A DNA stretch of 64,000 bases, taken from Lactuca virosa. Lineage: Eukaryota > Streptophyta > Magnoliopsida > Asterales > Asteraceae. Positions 12,422 to 23,865 of the stretch are shown one piece after another (position 1 is the stretch's first letter; each line of letters opens with the position of its first letter). The position numbers and the translations under genes are program-made. The notes under the pieces were generated by a model, which had not been told where the DNA came from, did no database searches, and saw only the letters and a program-made list of their open reading frames with translations. The stretch is taken from assembly GCA_928212115.1 (NCBI GenBank), contig CAKMRJ010005523.1, positions 109,414,654 to 109,478,653 of the forward strand, read 5' to 3'.

Positions 12422-13866
12422 TGTGACATCCCCTAATTTCTCGGCCAAAAAAGACCGATTTAATTTATGCTTTTTAAAATAAAATCAGAGAAATCTTTTC
12501 AAAAGATATTGCGGAATAGGTCCCCAATATAAAACATGATAATGTTTATCAAAACCTTTCTTTAAGAAATATATAATTTCCTTTTATATTAAAACCTCGG
12601 GATGTCATGTTCCGATACAGATCAAAAGCATAAACAAGACATTATAAGCCTTAGAACAGTTATTTATAACTACTGGCCTATAATCCATAAATCACTCATC
12701 ATCATCATCCGACTATGCTCGGGGTCCACTACCTGTAATCATAAAAAGCTGAGTGGGTCAGGCTTGGAAGCCTGGTGAGCATATAGAGTTTTCAACCCAC
12801 AATACATAATTTATTATGCTTAAACATTAATCAATCAACCGAATTACCCCAACCCCATTATCTTATTTATTTCTTAAGGGTTTACCCTAAGAATCAACTA
12901 TCACTCCTTCCTAAGGATTCATCCTAAGGAATAGACACAAAGTCACCTCGTCACCGGGATTTATACAACGGACACTAAGTCCATAGCTGCCAAGGTTTAT
13001 TCAACATATGCTAAGTTCATAGCTCTCATTTATCGACAATATTATTTACAGGTATTCCCCCTGCAATACATGTCAATGGGTTTTTAGAGTACAGCAAATG
13101 AACATATAGTTCATTACACCTACAGGTTGCGGGCGTGCTAGTGTTCCACAGACTGTCTAGAATAGTCCATGGTTGTCATCCATACTCTGTTGAATGACGG
13201 GGGCCCACGTTTGGGTAAGGGCTTTTCTCATATTACACCACTCACGCCAACGTTTGGGTAAGGGCTTCACTCCTCACTATCAACTCATGATTTCATTTCA
13301 CCACTCCCTCTCAACTCATGATCTCATTTCACCACTCACTCTCAACTCATGATCAATATTACTGATCATCTCCTTTTTCCAACTCACCTTTCATCACACC
13401 CACTATTTCATCTACCCATGTTTTACCCAACATTTTTCGTAGATAAAAATACATATACAGTTTAAATTATTTAAAAACCTGTATAAATCATTCCTTCAAC
13501 ACCCATCTCAAATAAACAAACAATATATATTCACACAACACGTATTTTATGTAAAATACTTCATATCTATGTGTAAGGTGAAAGTAACTACACACTCACA
13601 TGATTTGATGATAATCGGGCAGCAATTCGTTTCCTAAAACGTTCGTTTCTAATAAAACCGGGAGTTTTATTGAGAAACCGGGCTCTGCAAAAGTCGGGCT
13701 TCGAAACCGAAAAAATAAATTTTCCGGGCTTCACGGGCACTTCGTGGCGGATTCCGGGGCTTATAATTGATACCGGGGCTTCGGGGGGTGATAATATGAA
13801 AGAAATATGGAGAAAGGGGCTAAAAATGACAAGTTTTCAAAATACCCCGGGAGGTCTCGCACCCTT

Positions 13867-13875
13867 GTATTTATA
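13867..13875 (-). promoter_or_regulatory. LTR TATA box (intact in the 3' LTR only)
   Basis: TATAAATAC on the minus strand, between GC-rich U3 sequence and the GGGTGCGAGACC region. The homologous place in the 5' LTR (near 19525) lacks these bases. The related solo LTR has CCTATAAAAG at the same place (35751-35760), supporting the assignment. Confidence 0.65.
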
Positions 13876-14242
13876 GGGCCGAGCCTCCTGATCCAATGGC
13901 TGAGAAGTGGCCACGCTCCGCGGATCCGACGGCTCGCAAAGGAGGCTCGCACGAGGGCTGCACGTGGGTCGCACCTGCGAAGGCTCGCTGGCAGTCTCGT
14001 ATTGGACCGAGGTCTACTGGTCCGAAGCCTAGGCACCGTGGCAGTCAGCGAGGGTTCGGTCTCGTGCTAAGAGGGTACGTGTCGCATGGCTACTGGACCG
14101 CTTCGGATAAGGCCATGTGCTCGGATGACTCAACAGATTCGCCACGTGGCTTCGCATGAGTCACAGATTTCGGACACGTGTCACATTCTAAGCGAGGGTG
14201 ACGTGGCAATTGTGACTATGCGAATTTTCTCGGTTTTTGTGC

Positions 14243-14880
14243 AAAAACTTCTAAAATCCATAACTTTCGCATACGAGCTCCGTTTTTGACGTTCTTTATA
14301 TGCACGCGTAGGTAAAATTACGCTCTACAACTTCCATTTAGACTTTGTCGGCTAATTTTGACTTTAATTTTTATATTATTATTTTTAACAGACCGGGACA
14401 GGAAATCCGTTAAAAATTCATAACTTCTTCATCCGACGTCCGTTTTCGTCAGACTTTTTACCGTTGTGCTACTATTTAAGAGACCTTCGATTCTCATTTA
14501 GGCCGTGTCGGCTAAAAATCACTCGATCTAAAATTCGAGTTTTTAGCTGTCTACTACTAAGCTGAAACTTCGAAAAATCATAACTTCGCCATACGAAGTC
14601 AGATTTGGGTGTTCTTTTTATACCTACTCTCGGTTTAACGAACACTACGAGTTTCGTTTAGATCACTGAGGCTAAAAAGTAGTTTATCAAAAACTCACTT
14701 TTTACGACATTCGGCACCGTGCCGGTTTATCGTGAAACTTCGACAGGTCATAACTTCTTCGTTATAACTCGGATTTCGGCATTCTTTATATATCCGTAAT
14801 CCTTATCACGCCCACTACAAGTTTCTTAATAGATCGCGGCTTTATCTAAAATTTAATTTTTGACGCTCATTTTTATTCTT
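14243..14880 (-). repeat. Four diverged ~160 bp tandem repeats in U3
   Basis: The core CATAACTT recurs at about 14259, 14419, 14579 and 14751, each followed by a CATACGA-like block, a TTTTCG/TTTTGACG block and TTCTTTAT or TTTTTA, and later by GTTTAGA..GGCTAA. Spacings are 160, 160 and about 172. The solo LTR at 34363 has the same series at about 36040, 36202, 36362 and 36535. Confidence 0.75.
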
Positions 14881-15065
14881 ATTTAATTAACTCCTAGTAA
14901 TTAAGCATAAAACACATAAAACACATAGAATTCACATAATTCCTTTTTCATTTCTTCAAAATGAGTTACAAAGGTTAACCTAGACTATCTCCTTAATATT
15001 AATGCCTAGGCTAGAAAGACGAGTGTTACAATTCTCTCCCCCTTAGGATGATTCCGTCCCCGGAA

Positions 15066-16730
15066 TCACACATTACCAAACAACTGCGGGTAGCGACTCA
15101 TCATGTCACTCTCCGTTTCCCAGGTGAGATTTGGTCCATTCATATGTTTCCAGCACACAAGCACTAAATCAACCATCTTGCGTCGCAACTTCATAGTCTT
15201 ACGGTCGACTATTGCCTCAGTTTGATGGACTATTTCAGGTCCCATAAACTGCTTTTCCCCAGCTTCCAGCCAATATGATGGCATTCGACACTTTTCCCCA
15301 TACAAAGCGTGATAAGGTGCCACCTTAATGCTTGAGTGGAAACTATTATTATAGGAAAATTATACTAGAGGTAAGTGTTCATCCCAGTTACCTTGGAATT
15401 CTAGGGTACATGCTCTCAGCATATCCTCCAATGTTTGAATCGTTCGTTCACTCTGACCATCGGTTTGTGGATGGTAAGCTGTACTCAAACACAACTTGGT
15501 ACCCAATTCCTCTTGTAGACTCCTCCAAAACCTTGAGGTAAAACGGCTGTCACGATCGGATACAATCGTTAACGGAACACCGTGTAGCCTCACAATTTCC
15601 TTCACATAAGAATTCGCAAGTTTATCCATAGACCATTTCTCGTTAGCAGCTATGAAATGCGTACTCTTAGTGAAGCGATCAACGACCACCCAAATCATGT
15701 CGTGACCGTTCCTTGTTCTGGGCAGTTTAGTCACAAAATCCATGGTAATGTCCTCCCATTTACCCATGGGTACTGGTAAAGGTTCTAATCTCCCATACGG
15801 TTTCTGATGTTGTGCCTTAACCCTAGCACAAGTTACACACTCAGCCACATACTTAGCAACATCGAGCTTCATCGTCGGCCACCAGTAATAGGGTTTTAGG
15901 TCCCTATACATTTTCGTACTGCCGGTATGAATCGAGTACATGGTTTTGTGAGCTTTTTCCATCAGAAGACCTCTTAGTCCTCCCGTCTTAGGTACGCAAA
16001 TCCTATCTTTGAATACCTTCAATCCTTGACCGTTTGTATCAAACACCAACGTTTTACCCAAACGTTCCTCCTTCCGGTCATTTTTCTCCAAAGCTTCCTC
16101 CTGAGCTTTCTTTTATACTTTCCACAATTGTAGAGACAACTTCAATCTTTAGCGCTCCTGGCCTTCTCTTTTCAAGATTTACCTTCCGACTGAGAGCATC
16201 AGCAACAACATTTGCTTTACCAGGGTGGTAAAGTATCTCACAGTCGTAGTCCTTGAGTAGTTCCAGCCAGCGCCGCTGCCTCATGTTCAATTCCTTCTGA
16301 TTAAAGAGATATTGAAGACTCTTATGATCAGTGAAAAGTTTACACTTAGTACCATAAAGATAATGCCTCCATATCTTTAAGGCGAATATTACCGCTGCCA
16401 ACTCCAGATCATGAGTTGGGTAGTTCTTTTCATGCTCTTTCAACTGCCTCGATGCATACGCTATCACTTTATCCCTTTGGGTCAGAACACATCCTAACCC
16501 AACTCCAGAGGCATTACTATAAAATGTAAAGTCATCAACTCCTTCAGGTAACGAAAGAATCGGTGCTTCACACAACTTCTTCTTTGACTTCTCAAAGCTT
16601 CCTATGCTTCTTATTCCAAGTATAGACAGCTCCTTTGTGGGTCAAAGTTGTCAATGGAGTCGCGATCGAAGAAAAGCCTTGGATAAATCAACGATAATAT
16701 CCAGCTAATCCTAAAAAGCTTCCGATCTCC
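15066..16730 (-). pseudogene. Gypsy pol remnant: end of RT, RNase H, integrase, chromodomain-like tail
   Basis: Read leftward. A degraded reverse transcriptase tail (FLGLAGYYR then TPLTTLTHKG, about 16590-16730) leads to RNase H (16575-16078) with VIAYASRQLK, THDLELAAVIFALK and HPGKANVVADALSRK; its first catalytic region reads FYSNAS where YCDAS is usual, so an aspartate is lost. The integrase (16091-15360) has the H-H-C-C finger (AHKTMYSIHTGS ... CVTCARVKAQH) and all three catalytic acidic residues in TMDF, SDRD and QSERT. The C-terminal piece (15323-15066) continues after a deletion with a chromodomain-like end, LTWETE..MMSRYPQLF. RNase H and integrase overlap in different frames, so a frameshift is present. 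No gag, protease or RT palm is left. Confidence 0.85.
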
Positions 16731-18086
16731 ATAGGACTTTCAATCGTAACCTTCGAGTTACAAAATAAATCCTTATTGAGGACTCCTTCTTCTTCTTAGA
16801 ATAAGTATTTTTCCTTCGTTTATTGTAACAGACCGATGGGTCATGTTCTAATGATCTCTCATTGTATACTGCACTACTTAGACTCAGATCTCCTAGGGAC
16901 AAATTTCGGAGCAAACTATACCTTCCTTCATGTTCTAATGTGATACAATCACAGTTCAACATGTATCATTTCTAACTACCTACTTCTTTAACAATGAGTG
17001 CGATACTTCTATTGATCGCTTTGATCATTTCTCACTTCAATCTTCTGGCTTAAGTCAAATACTACATCGAACTTGGTTATCTGAACCACATAATAAACTC
17101 ATCTTAGTCGGACTCGATTCGATATGACCTCTAAGGTCGGAATAACAATCATCTTCTTAGTCATTACCGAAACGATGGTAACGACAGACTAGAATAAGAC
17201 GGAATCAATTACGAGTTCCTTGGTAACCTTGTGACTTTCCCTGATCTAAATGTGAGTCCTGTGCTTCCAGTAGTATAGATCTCTACTACTATTCACACCT
17301 ACTCATACTCGTCCCAAGTACTGTCTCGCAGTCCCCAAGTCCTAAAATCACAAAACAATTTAACACATACGAATGTGTCCAATTAATCATAAAATTTTCC
17401 TAGACTCTACTAGGACTTCTTCCATGCGTATCTTCAGTGATCAATTCTACTTCAACTTGGTTGGTGATAGAAATTCCAGACGATGGAACAAATTCAAGAA
17501 ATTCACCAACCATTCATCATCCTACCAATCGGAGGTGTACTTCAGACGTACCATAATCCTCTAAACGTTTCATTATTTTATCAAACATATTCTAAGACAA
17601 GATACCACTCTTACGATATCTTCTGATAGGTATCATTCACTATCATAAGCTTTTCATTTCCTCCATCTACTCAGTTCTCTACGAGTCTTCACCATAACGT
17701 TTTGTACACCCAAGCAGACGTTCGGTGTACCGGGTGAGAATTTAAGATAGGAAAGCTTTATTTACGATAAACATATAAATCTCCTTATCACTTTGAAACG
17801 TTTACATGTTAGTTCTAATCTCGTAATCATACGCTTAGAATCCTACACACATAAGGTTTCCAGATCCGGTCGGCAACATACCATAGATCCGAACAAATAA
17901 TAGCATATAAGGCATCCTTATAGCTATAACATAAAATATTTAACACATAAAACATTTTAGGCATCTTTCCTAACATAAACTTGTGTTCGTGTCTAAAATA
18001 TAGCAGACACTCATCTCACAATCATCACTTAGCATTCTAAGTTTAAGTCTAGAAATCCTACAATTTCTTAGTTCGCTTAAACTAAT
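16731..18086. other. Interior of the gypsy element with no recognisable coding
   Basis: 1.36 kb where gag, protease and RT should be. I see only short open frames (for example 16962-16711 minus, lysine-rich, and 17373-17564 plus) with no family motif. It may be leader sequence joined by deletion to the end of RT. Confidence 0.5.
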
Positions 18087-18098
18087 GCTCTGATACCA
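18087..18098 (-). other. Primer-binding site
   Basis: TGGTATCAGAGC on the minus strand, complementary to the 3' end of plant initiator methionine tRNA, two bases inside the right LTR. It fixes the minus orientation. Confidence 0.85.
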
Positions 18099-18100
18099 AC

Positions 18101-20622
18101 TGTGACATCCCCTAATTTCTCGGCCAAAAAAGACCGATTTAATTTATGCTTTTTAAAATAAAATCAGAGAAATCTTTTCAAAAGATATTGCGGAATAGGT
18201 CCCCAATATAAAACATGATAATGTTTATCAAAACCTTTCTTTAAGAAATATATAATTTCCTTTTATATTAAAACCTCGGGATGTCATGTTCCGATACAGA
18301 TCAAAAGCATAAACAAGACATTATAAGCCTTAGAACAGTTATTTATAACTACTGGCCTATAATCCATAAATCACTCATCATCATCATCCGACTATGCTCG
18401 GGGTCCACTACCTGTAATCATAAAAAGCTGAGTGGGTCAGGCTTGGAAGCCTGGTGAGCATATAGGGTTTTCAACCCACAATACATAATTTATTATGCTT
18501 AAACATTAATCAATCAACCGAATTACCCCAACCCCATTATCTTATTTATTTCTTAAGGGTTTACCCTAAGAATCAACTATCACTCCTTCCTAAGGATTCA
18601 TCTTAAGGAATAGGCACAAAGTCACCTCGTCACCGGGATTTATACAACGGACACTAAGTCCATAGCTGCCAAGGTTTATTCAACATATGCTAAGTTCATA
18701 ACTCTCATTTATCGACAGTATTATTTACAGGTATTCCCCCCTGCAATACATGTCAATGGGTTTTTAGAGTACAGCAAATGAACATATAGTTCATTACACC
18801 TACAGGTTGCGGGCGTGCTAGTGTTCCACAGACTGTCTAGAATAGTCCATGGTTGTCATCCATACTCTGCTGAATGACGGGGGCCCACGTTTGGGTAAGG
18901 GCTTTTCTCATATTACACCACTCACGCCAACGTTTGGGTAAGGGCTTCACCCCTCACTATCAACTCATGATTTCATTTCACCACTCCCTCTCAACTCATG
19001 ATCTCATTTCACCACTCACTCTCAACTCATGATCAATATTACTGATCATCTCCTTTGTCCAACTCACCTTTCATCACACCCACTATTTCATCTACCCATG
19101 TTTTACCCAACATTTTTCGTAGATAAAAATACATATACAGTTTAAATTATTTAAAAAACCTGTATAAATCATTCCTTCAACACCCATCTCAAATAAACAA
19201 ACAATATATATTCACACAGCACGTATTTTATGTAAAATACTTCATATCTATGTGTAAGGTGAAAGTAACTACACACTCACATGATTTGATGATAATCGGG
19301 CAGCAATTCGTTTCCTAAAACGTTCGTTTCTAATAAAACCGGGAGTTTTATTGAGAAACCGGGCTCTGCAAAAGTCGGGCTTCGAAACCGAAAAGATAAA
19401 TTTTCCGGGCTTCACGGGCACTTCGTGGCGTATTCCGGGGCTTATAATTGATACCGGGGCTTCGGGGGGTGATAATATGATATGGAGAAAGGGCTAAAAA
19501 TGACAAGGGGAGGTCTCGCACCCTCCGAGCCTCCTGATCCAATGGCTGAGAAGTGGCCACGCTTCGCGGATCCGACGGCTCGCAGAGGAGGCTCGCACGA
19601 GGGCTACACGTGGGTCGCACCTGCGAAGGCTCGCTGGCAGTCTCGTATTGGACCGAGGTCTACTAGTCCGAAGCCTAGGCACCGTGGCAGTCAGCGAGGG
19701 TTCGGTCTCGTGCTAAGAGGGTACATGTCGCATGGCTACTGGACCGCTTCGGATAAGGTCATGTGCTCGGATGACTCAGCAGCTTCGCCACGTGGCTTCG
19801 CATGAGTCACAGATTTCGGACACGTGTCACATTCTAAGCGAGGGTGACATGGCAATTGTGACTATGCGAATTTTCTCGGTTTTTGTGCAAAAACTTCTAA
19901 AATCCATAACTTTCGCATACGAGCTCCGTTTTTGACGTTCTTTATATGCACGCGTAGGTAAAATTACGCTCTACAACTTCCGTTTAGACTTTGTCAGCTA
20001 ATTTTGACTTTAATTTTTATATTATTATTTTTAACAGACCGGGACAGGAAAGCCGTTAAAAATTCATAACTTCTTCATCCAACGTCCGTTTTCGTCAGAC
20101 TTTTTACCGTTGTGCTACTATTTATGAGACCTTCGATTCTCATTTAGGTCGTGTCGGCTAAAAATCACTCGATCTAAAATTCGAGTTTTTAGCTGTCTAC
20201 TGCTAAGCTGAAACTTCGAAAAATCATAACATCGCCATACGAGTTTCGTTTAGATCACTGAGGCTAAAAAGTAGTTTATCAAAAACTCACTTTTTACGAC
20301 ATTCGGCACCGTGCCGGTTCATCGTGAAACTTCGATAGGTCATAACTTCTTCGTTATAACTCGGATTTCGGCATTCTTTATATATCCGTAATCCTTGTCA
20401 CGCCCACTACAAGTTTCTTAATAGATCTCGGCTTTATCTAAAATTTAATTTTTGACGCTCATTTTTATTCTTATTTAATTAACTCCTAGTAATTAAGCAT
20501 AAAACACATAAAACACATAAAATTCACATAATTCCTTTTTCATTTCTTCAAAATGAGTTACAAAGGTTAACCTAGACTATCACCTTAATATTAATGCCTA
20601 GGCTAGAAACACGAGTGTTACA
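18101..20622 (-). repeat. 5' LTR of the 12422-20622 element, TATA deleted
   Basis: 2522 bp. It matches the 3' LTR closely but lacks the 13 bases that held the TATA box and about 16 bases nearby (around 19507-19525), and most of one ~160 bp tandem unit (around 20225-20240, where CATACGA joins directly to GTTTCG). Confidence 0.9.
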
Positions 20623-20635
20623 GTCTGTTGTCACA

Positions 20636-21907
20636 AAAATCCATTGGGTTGCATGGGATAAAGTAATAACTCTGAAAGCTGCTGGCAGACTAGGTGTGGG
20701 CTCAATACGAGCTTTAAATGTCAGTTTAATAGTCAAATGGTGGTGGCATCTAAAACTAGAGGGATAATCACTATGGGCACGGACAATAAAAGGTATACAT
20801 AAATTAAACAATAAACCGCATGACTATCTATCTAATAGGTGCATCAGTGGTGTCTGGAACAACATAGCATATATATATAAAGAAAGATCTCAAAAGGTAT
20901 GACTTGGACATAGGAGATGTATTCTAACTTCAGATCAAATCCAGGTATAACATTTAATTATGGTATGACAAATGGATTGGTGACGAACAACTGAAGACCA
21001 CATACCCAACTTTGTTCAACCTTGAAACAAGGAAAAGATGTAAAGTGGTCGATAGATTCATTAATGGAAGTTTTGCAGGTCATTAGAATTCTTGTCCCTC
21101 AGAATCTAGCTTATCCAACGATTTGGCTAATCTATTCCATGACTTGTCCTCGGTAAAACTGGTGAACGGATGTGACCAATGGAAGAGCAGCATGGATTCA
21201 GATGGTTACTACACATTAGGAGCGTTAAGAAGGCTAATTGACCAACAATCTATCCCTAGTAAATCACAACCTCCAACGCAGCGGCACAAGGATGCACCGA
21301 TCAAGGTGAACTATTTATATGGAGAGCATTACAAAAGAAAATTCCCTCTCTGTCGGTTCTGAGTTCGTGTGGTATGGAAGTAGACACAACATATTGCGGG
21401 GGCATGCATCGATGGTGTTGAGTGCGCTGACCATATTTTTATAACATGTACATTCGCTAGCGTAGTGAGGAATAAAATATTCGATTGGTGTGGTATAAGA
21501 CATCAAGCACTTCATAGTGTCAGGGACCTGATAAGCTTCGCTGCAAACTGGAGTCGGTGTCCAAGAAAGAAATATAGATTCATGACGATATTCTAAAGAC
21601 TAATACAAGTTTATGGAAGTGTAGGAACGATCAATATTTAAAATGGTGTTTATTAACCCTTTTGGCGGTGTTGAGCAGAAAAAATCCTTGTTGTACTTAT
21701 GGATCAAATATAGAGGGAAGGGTGACTTTTGTAAGTGGAATGAGTGGTATTCTTCTCCATTCCATGTGGCTTAGCATCATAATTTTTCTTTGTAATTTTT
21801 TTTTCATTACTCTTGATGTCTGTGTACTTACCTTTTTCTGCCCCTTGCTAGTTACTTCCTAGTCGGGGGTTCATTCTAATAAAAATTTTCCATTTCTAAA
21901 AAAAAAA
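20636..21907 (+). pseudogene. LINE ORF2, 3' portion, with zinc-binding RT-associated domain and poly(A) tail
   Basis: This is the second half of the LINE that starts at 3130. The peptide resumes with HWVAWDKV, then GRLGVGSIRALN and KWWWHLKLEG, the usual stretch after plant LINE reverse transcriptases. From 21123 there is a GYYTLGALRRLID block, then PIKVN and a cysteine/histidine-rich tail (DHIFITCTF-like, near 21425-21455), matching the zf-RVT domain. Several stops break it. The element ends in a run of A at about 21898-21907. The DNA after the tail (TTAGCGGTTATATTTGAC...) resembles the DNA just before 3112, consistent with a diverged target duplication. Confidence 0.8.
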
Positions 21908-22043
21908 TTAGCGGTTATATTTGACTATAAATTTTAATCACACTCAATTACCAATCTAAACTTTATCCAAATTATATTCGACTATAAATTTTAACCATAC
22001 TCAATTACTAGTCTATACTTTATCAAAATTATTAATTCATATT
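21908..22043. other. AT-rich target DNA to the right of the LINE
   Basis: Two diverged copies of a TTATATTTGACTATAAATTTTAA-type block, continuing the degenerate repeats seen before 3112. Confidence 0.5.
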
Positions 22044-22860
22044 GCAAGAATATCTTTATTCTATTTAAATTTTGTAGCTCAGTCAGCCAACTACAATCTA
22101 ATAAAGGCCGAAGTTTAACACTTCGACCTCGGCCACCTGCTTAGCCTAAGAATATCTTTATTTTATTTAAATTTTGTAGCTCAGTCAGCCGACTACAATC
22201 TAATAAATGTCAAAGTTCAACACTTCAACCCCGACTACCTGCTTAGCCTAAGAATATCTTTATTCTATTTTGTAGCTCGGCCACCCGACTACAATATAAT
22301 AAAGGTCGAATTTCAACACTTCGACCCAGGCTACTTGCTTAGCATAAGAATATCTTTATTCTATTTAAATTTTGTAGCTCGATCAACCGACTACAATATA
22401 AAAAAGGTCAAAGTTCAACACTTCAACCCCGACTACCTGCTTAGCCTAAGAATATCTTTATTCTATTTTGTAGCTCGGCCACCCGACTACAATCTAATAA
22501 AGGTCGAAGTTCAACACTTCGACCCCGGCTACCCGCTTAGCCTAAGAATATCTTTATTTTATTCAAATTTTGTAGCTCGGTCAGCCAACTACAATCTAAT
22601 AACGGTCAACGTTCAACACTTCGACTCCGACTACCTGCTTAGTGTAAGAATATCTTTATTCTATTTAAATTTTATAGTTCGGTCAGCCGATTACAATTGC
22701 ATAAAGGTTGATGGTTAACACTTCAACGTAGTCAACCTACTTAGCCTAAGAATATCTTCATTCTATTTCAAATTTTGTGACTCAGTCAGCCGACTACAAT
22801 CTCATACAACTCAACATTCAATATCCCGACCAACACTACTTCCTTAGCCAAAACAAAATC
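22044..22860. repeat. Tandem array, ~100 bp unit, eight copies
   Basis: AAGAATATCTTTATT recurs at about 22044, 22148, 22251, 22345, 22447, 22544, 22645 and 22748, spacings 94-104. Each unit holds two inverted repeats: TTGTAG...CTACAA around CTCGGTCAGCCGA, and GGTCGAAG...CTTCGACC around TTCAACA. Copies differ by substitutions and a missing ATTTAAAT segment. Because many units are near 102 bp, one frame stays open for 127 codons; this is a by-product of the repeat. Confidence 0.85.
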
Positions 22861-23016
22861 CTACTATACAATACTGCCTCACAAGATGATACTTATTTTC
22901 ATGACAATTTTTCGGAATAAAGATATAAGCCTAAATCAAAGCACGCCAACATGAAAATGGAGAAAGTGCCAACCAAATGATTACGAAGACCCACAACAAA
23001 AAAAGGGGGGGGGGCA

Positions 23017-23804
23017 TGTCACACCCCGAAACCGATGGCGGAAACGTTCCGAGTCTTTTGCATAGCAAAAGAGGTGCTAAAGGTCAAACCTTGATCATTT
23101 ACTAGGGTTTACGGCCAAGGCGGGGTGTACGGCCGTAAACTCTTCGTGCTCATGTCTTTTGGGTCGATTTTTAGGTGGAAATCCAAAGTTTCAAGCAGAT
23201 AACAAGCATAGAGAGTAGCTACTTACTATGAGAAGGCTTGAAATGCGATTTTTAGCCTCTAAGAACTAGTGTGTTCTTGGTGAGAGAGAAAAATCTAGAA
23301 AAAGATGAACTTTATGAGATGAAACATGGATTCATCAATAGAAAAGGGATTGAAACACCATAGAAGTGAAGAATCACTTACATTCTTGGGGATTCTTGAG
23401 CTAAAATCGATGGTTGAAGAGAGAGAGTAGAGAGAGAAAGTCCTTTGAGTGCTTAGAGTCCGACATGAAGGCCACTCATCCCTTATATAGGGGGGTGAGT
23501 TTGCGGCCGACCGTAAACGAGTTTACGGTCTCGAGTTTACGGTCACGAGTTTACGGCCGTAAACTCCTGGCCGTGAACTCTTCCTGGCCGTGAACTCTTC
23601 CTGGCCGTGAACTCGGGCTGTCGAGTGAAGTTTCGAGTTTTTCGCGTGATTTCCGGTTAATTCCGACTTGGATAAATACATATTATTGATTTAAAAGAGT
23701 AAGATCTTTTCCCAATTTAATAATGTTGACGAAATTTAATAAAACCCCAAATTTTATTAACGAAAATCGGGTATAGATAACGGAAAAAGTTTCGGATTGT
23801 CACA
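23017..23804 (-). repeat. 3' LTR of the 23017-29658 element
   Basis: It contains CTATATAAGG (minus, 23481-23490) as TATA box. Palindromic GTTTACGGCCGTAAAC-type motifs cluster at 23508-23610, upstream on the minus strand, with another at 23105-23145. Three copies of a 17 bp GCCGTGAACTCTTCCTG unit are present (two in the other LTR). Confidence 0.9.
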
Positions 23805-23865
23805 TCATCCCCCCGTTAGAGGGAATTTCGTCCCGAAATTCGAACATAGAGCACAAATTATGAAT

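Larger units (their letters stand above)
12422..15030 (-). repeat. 3' LTR of the 12422-20622 element
   Basis: 2609 bp, TGTGACATCC to GTGTTACA. It keeps a TATAAATAC box (minus strand, 13867-13875). Upstream of that, on the minus strand, are GC-rich GGCTCGCA-like repeats (13900-14060) and four diverged ~160 bp tandem repeats (14243-14880). A ~33 bp repeat containing CAACTCATGAT lies at 13269-13345. An ACAGGTAG acceptor-like site is at 12730-12737. It is 87 bp longer than the 5' copy because that copy has lost segments. Confidence 0.9.
12422..20622 (-). mobile_element. Gypsy LTR retrotransposon with ~2.5 kb LTRs, internally deleted
   Basis: Two near-identical direct repeats (12422-15030 and 18101-20622), both starting TGTGACATCC and ending GTGTTACA, flank a 3.07 kb interior. 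A perfect 5 bp target duplication GTCTG lies at 12417-12421 and 20623-20627. A primer-binding site for initiator methionine tRNA (18087-18098) and a purine-rich tract (15031-15046), both on the minus strand, set the orientation, so the right LTR is the 5' one. The interior keeps only the end of reverse transcriptase, RNase H and integrase; gag, protease and most of reverse transcriptase are absent. A solo LTR of a related family is at 34363-43969. Confidence 0.9.

Noticed and set aside
13761..14159. Open frames of 87-91 codons in the LTR, repeated at 19348-19805
   Set aside because: They lie in the GC-rich U3 region of both LTR copies, overlap on opposite strands and change with LTR indels.
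22335..22718. 127-codon open frame with a repeated peptide (RISLFYLNF..ARS.DYN)
   Set aside because: It follows the ~102 bp tandem unit, a multiple of three, so the frame stays open by repetition. No start context, no homology, and it spans non-coding hairpins.
22044..22860. CRISPR-like array
   Set aside because: Plant nuclear DNA, repeats and intervening sequence are equally conserved, and there are no unique spacers or cas genes.
22998..23016. Purine tract AAAAAAAGGGGGGGGGGCA as a polypurine primer of a plus-strand element
   Set aside because: No LTR follows it; the LTR there belongs to the minus-strand element and the host sequence resumes at 29664. The last five bases are simply that element's target site.
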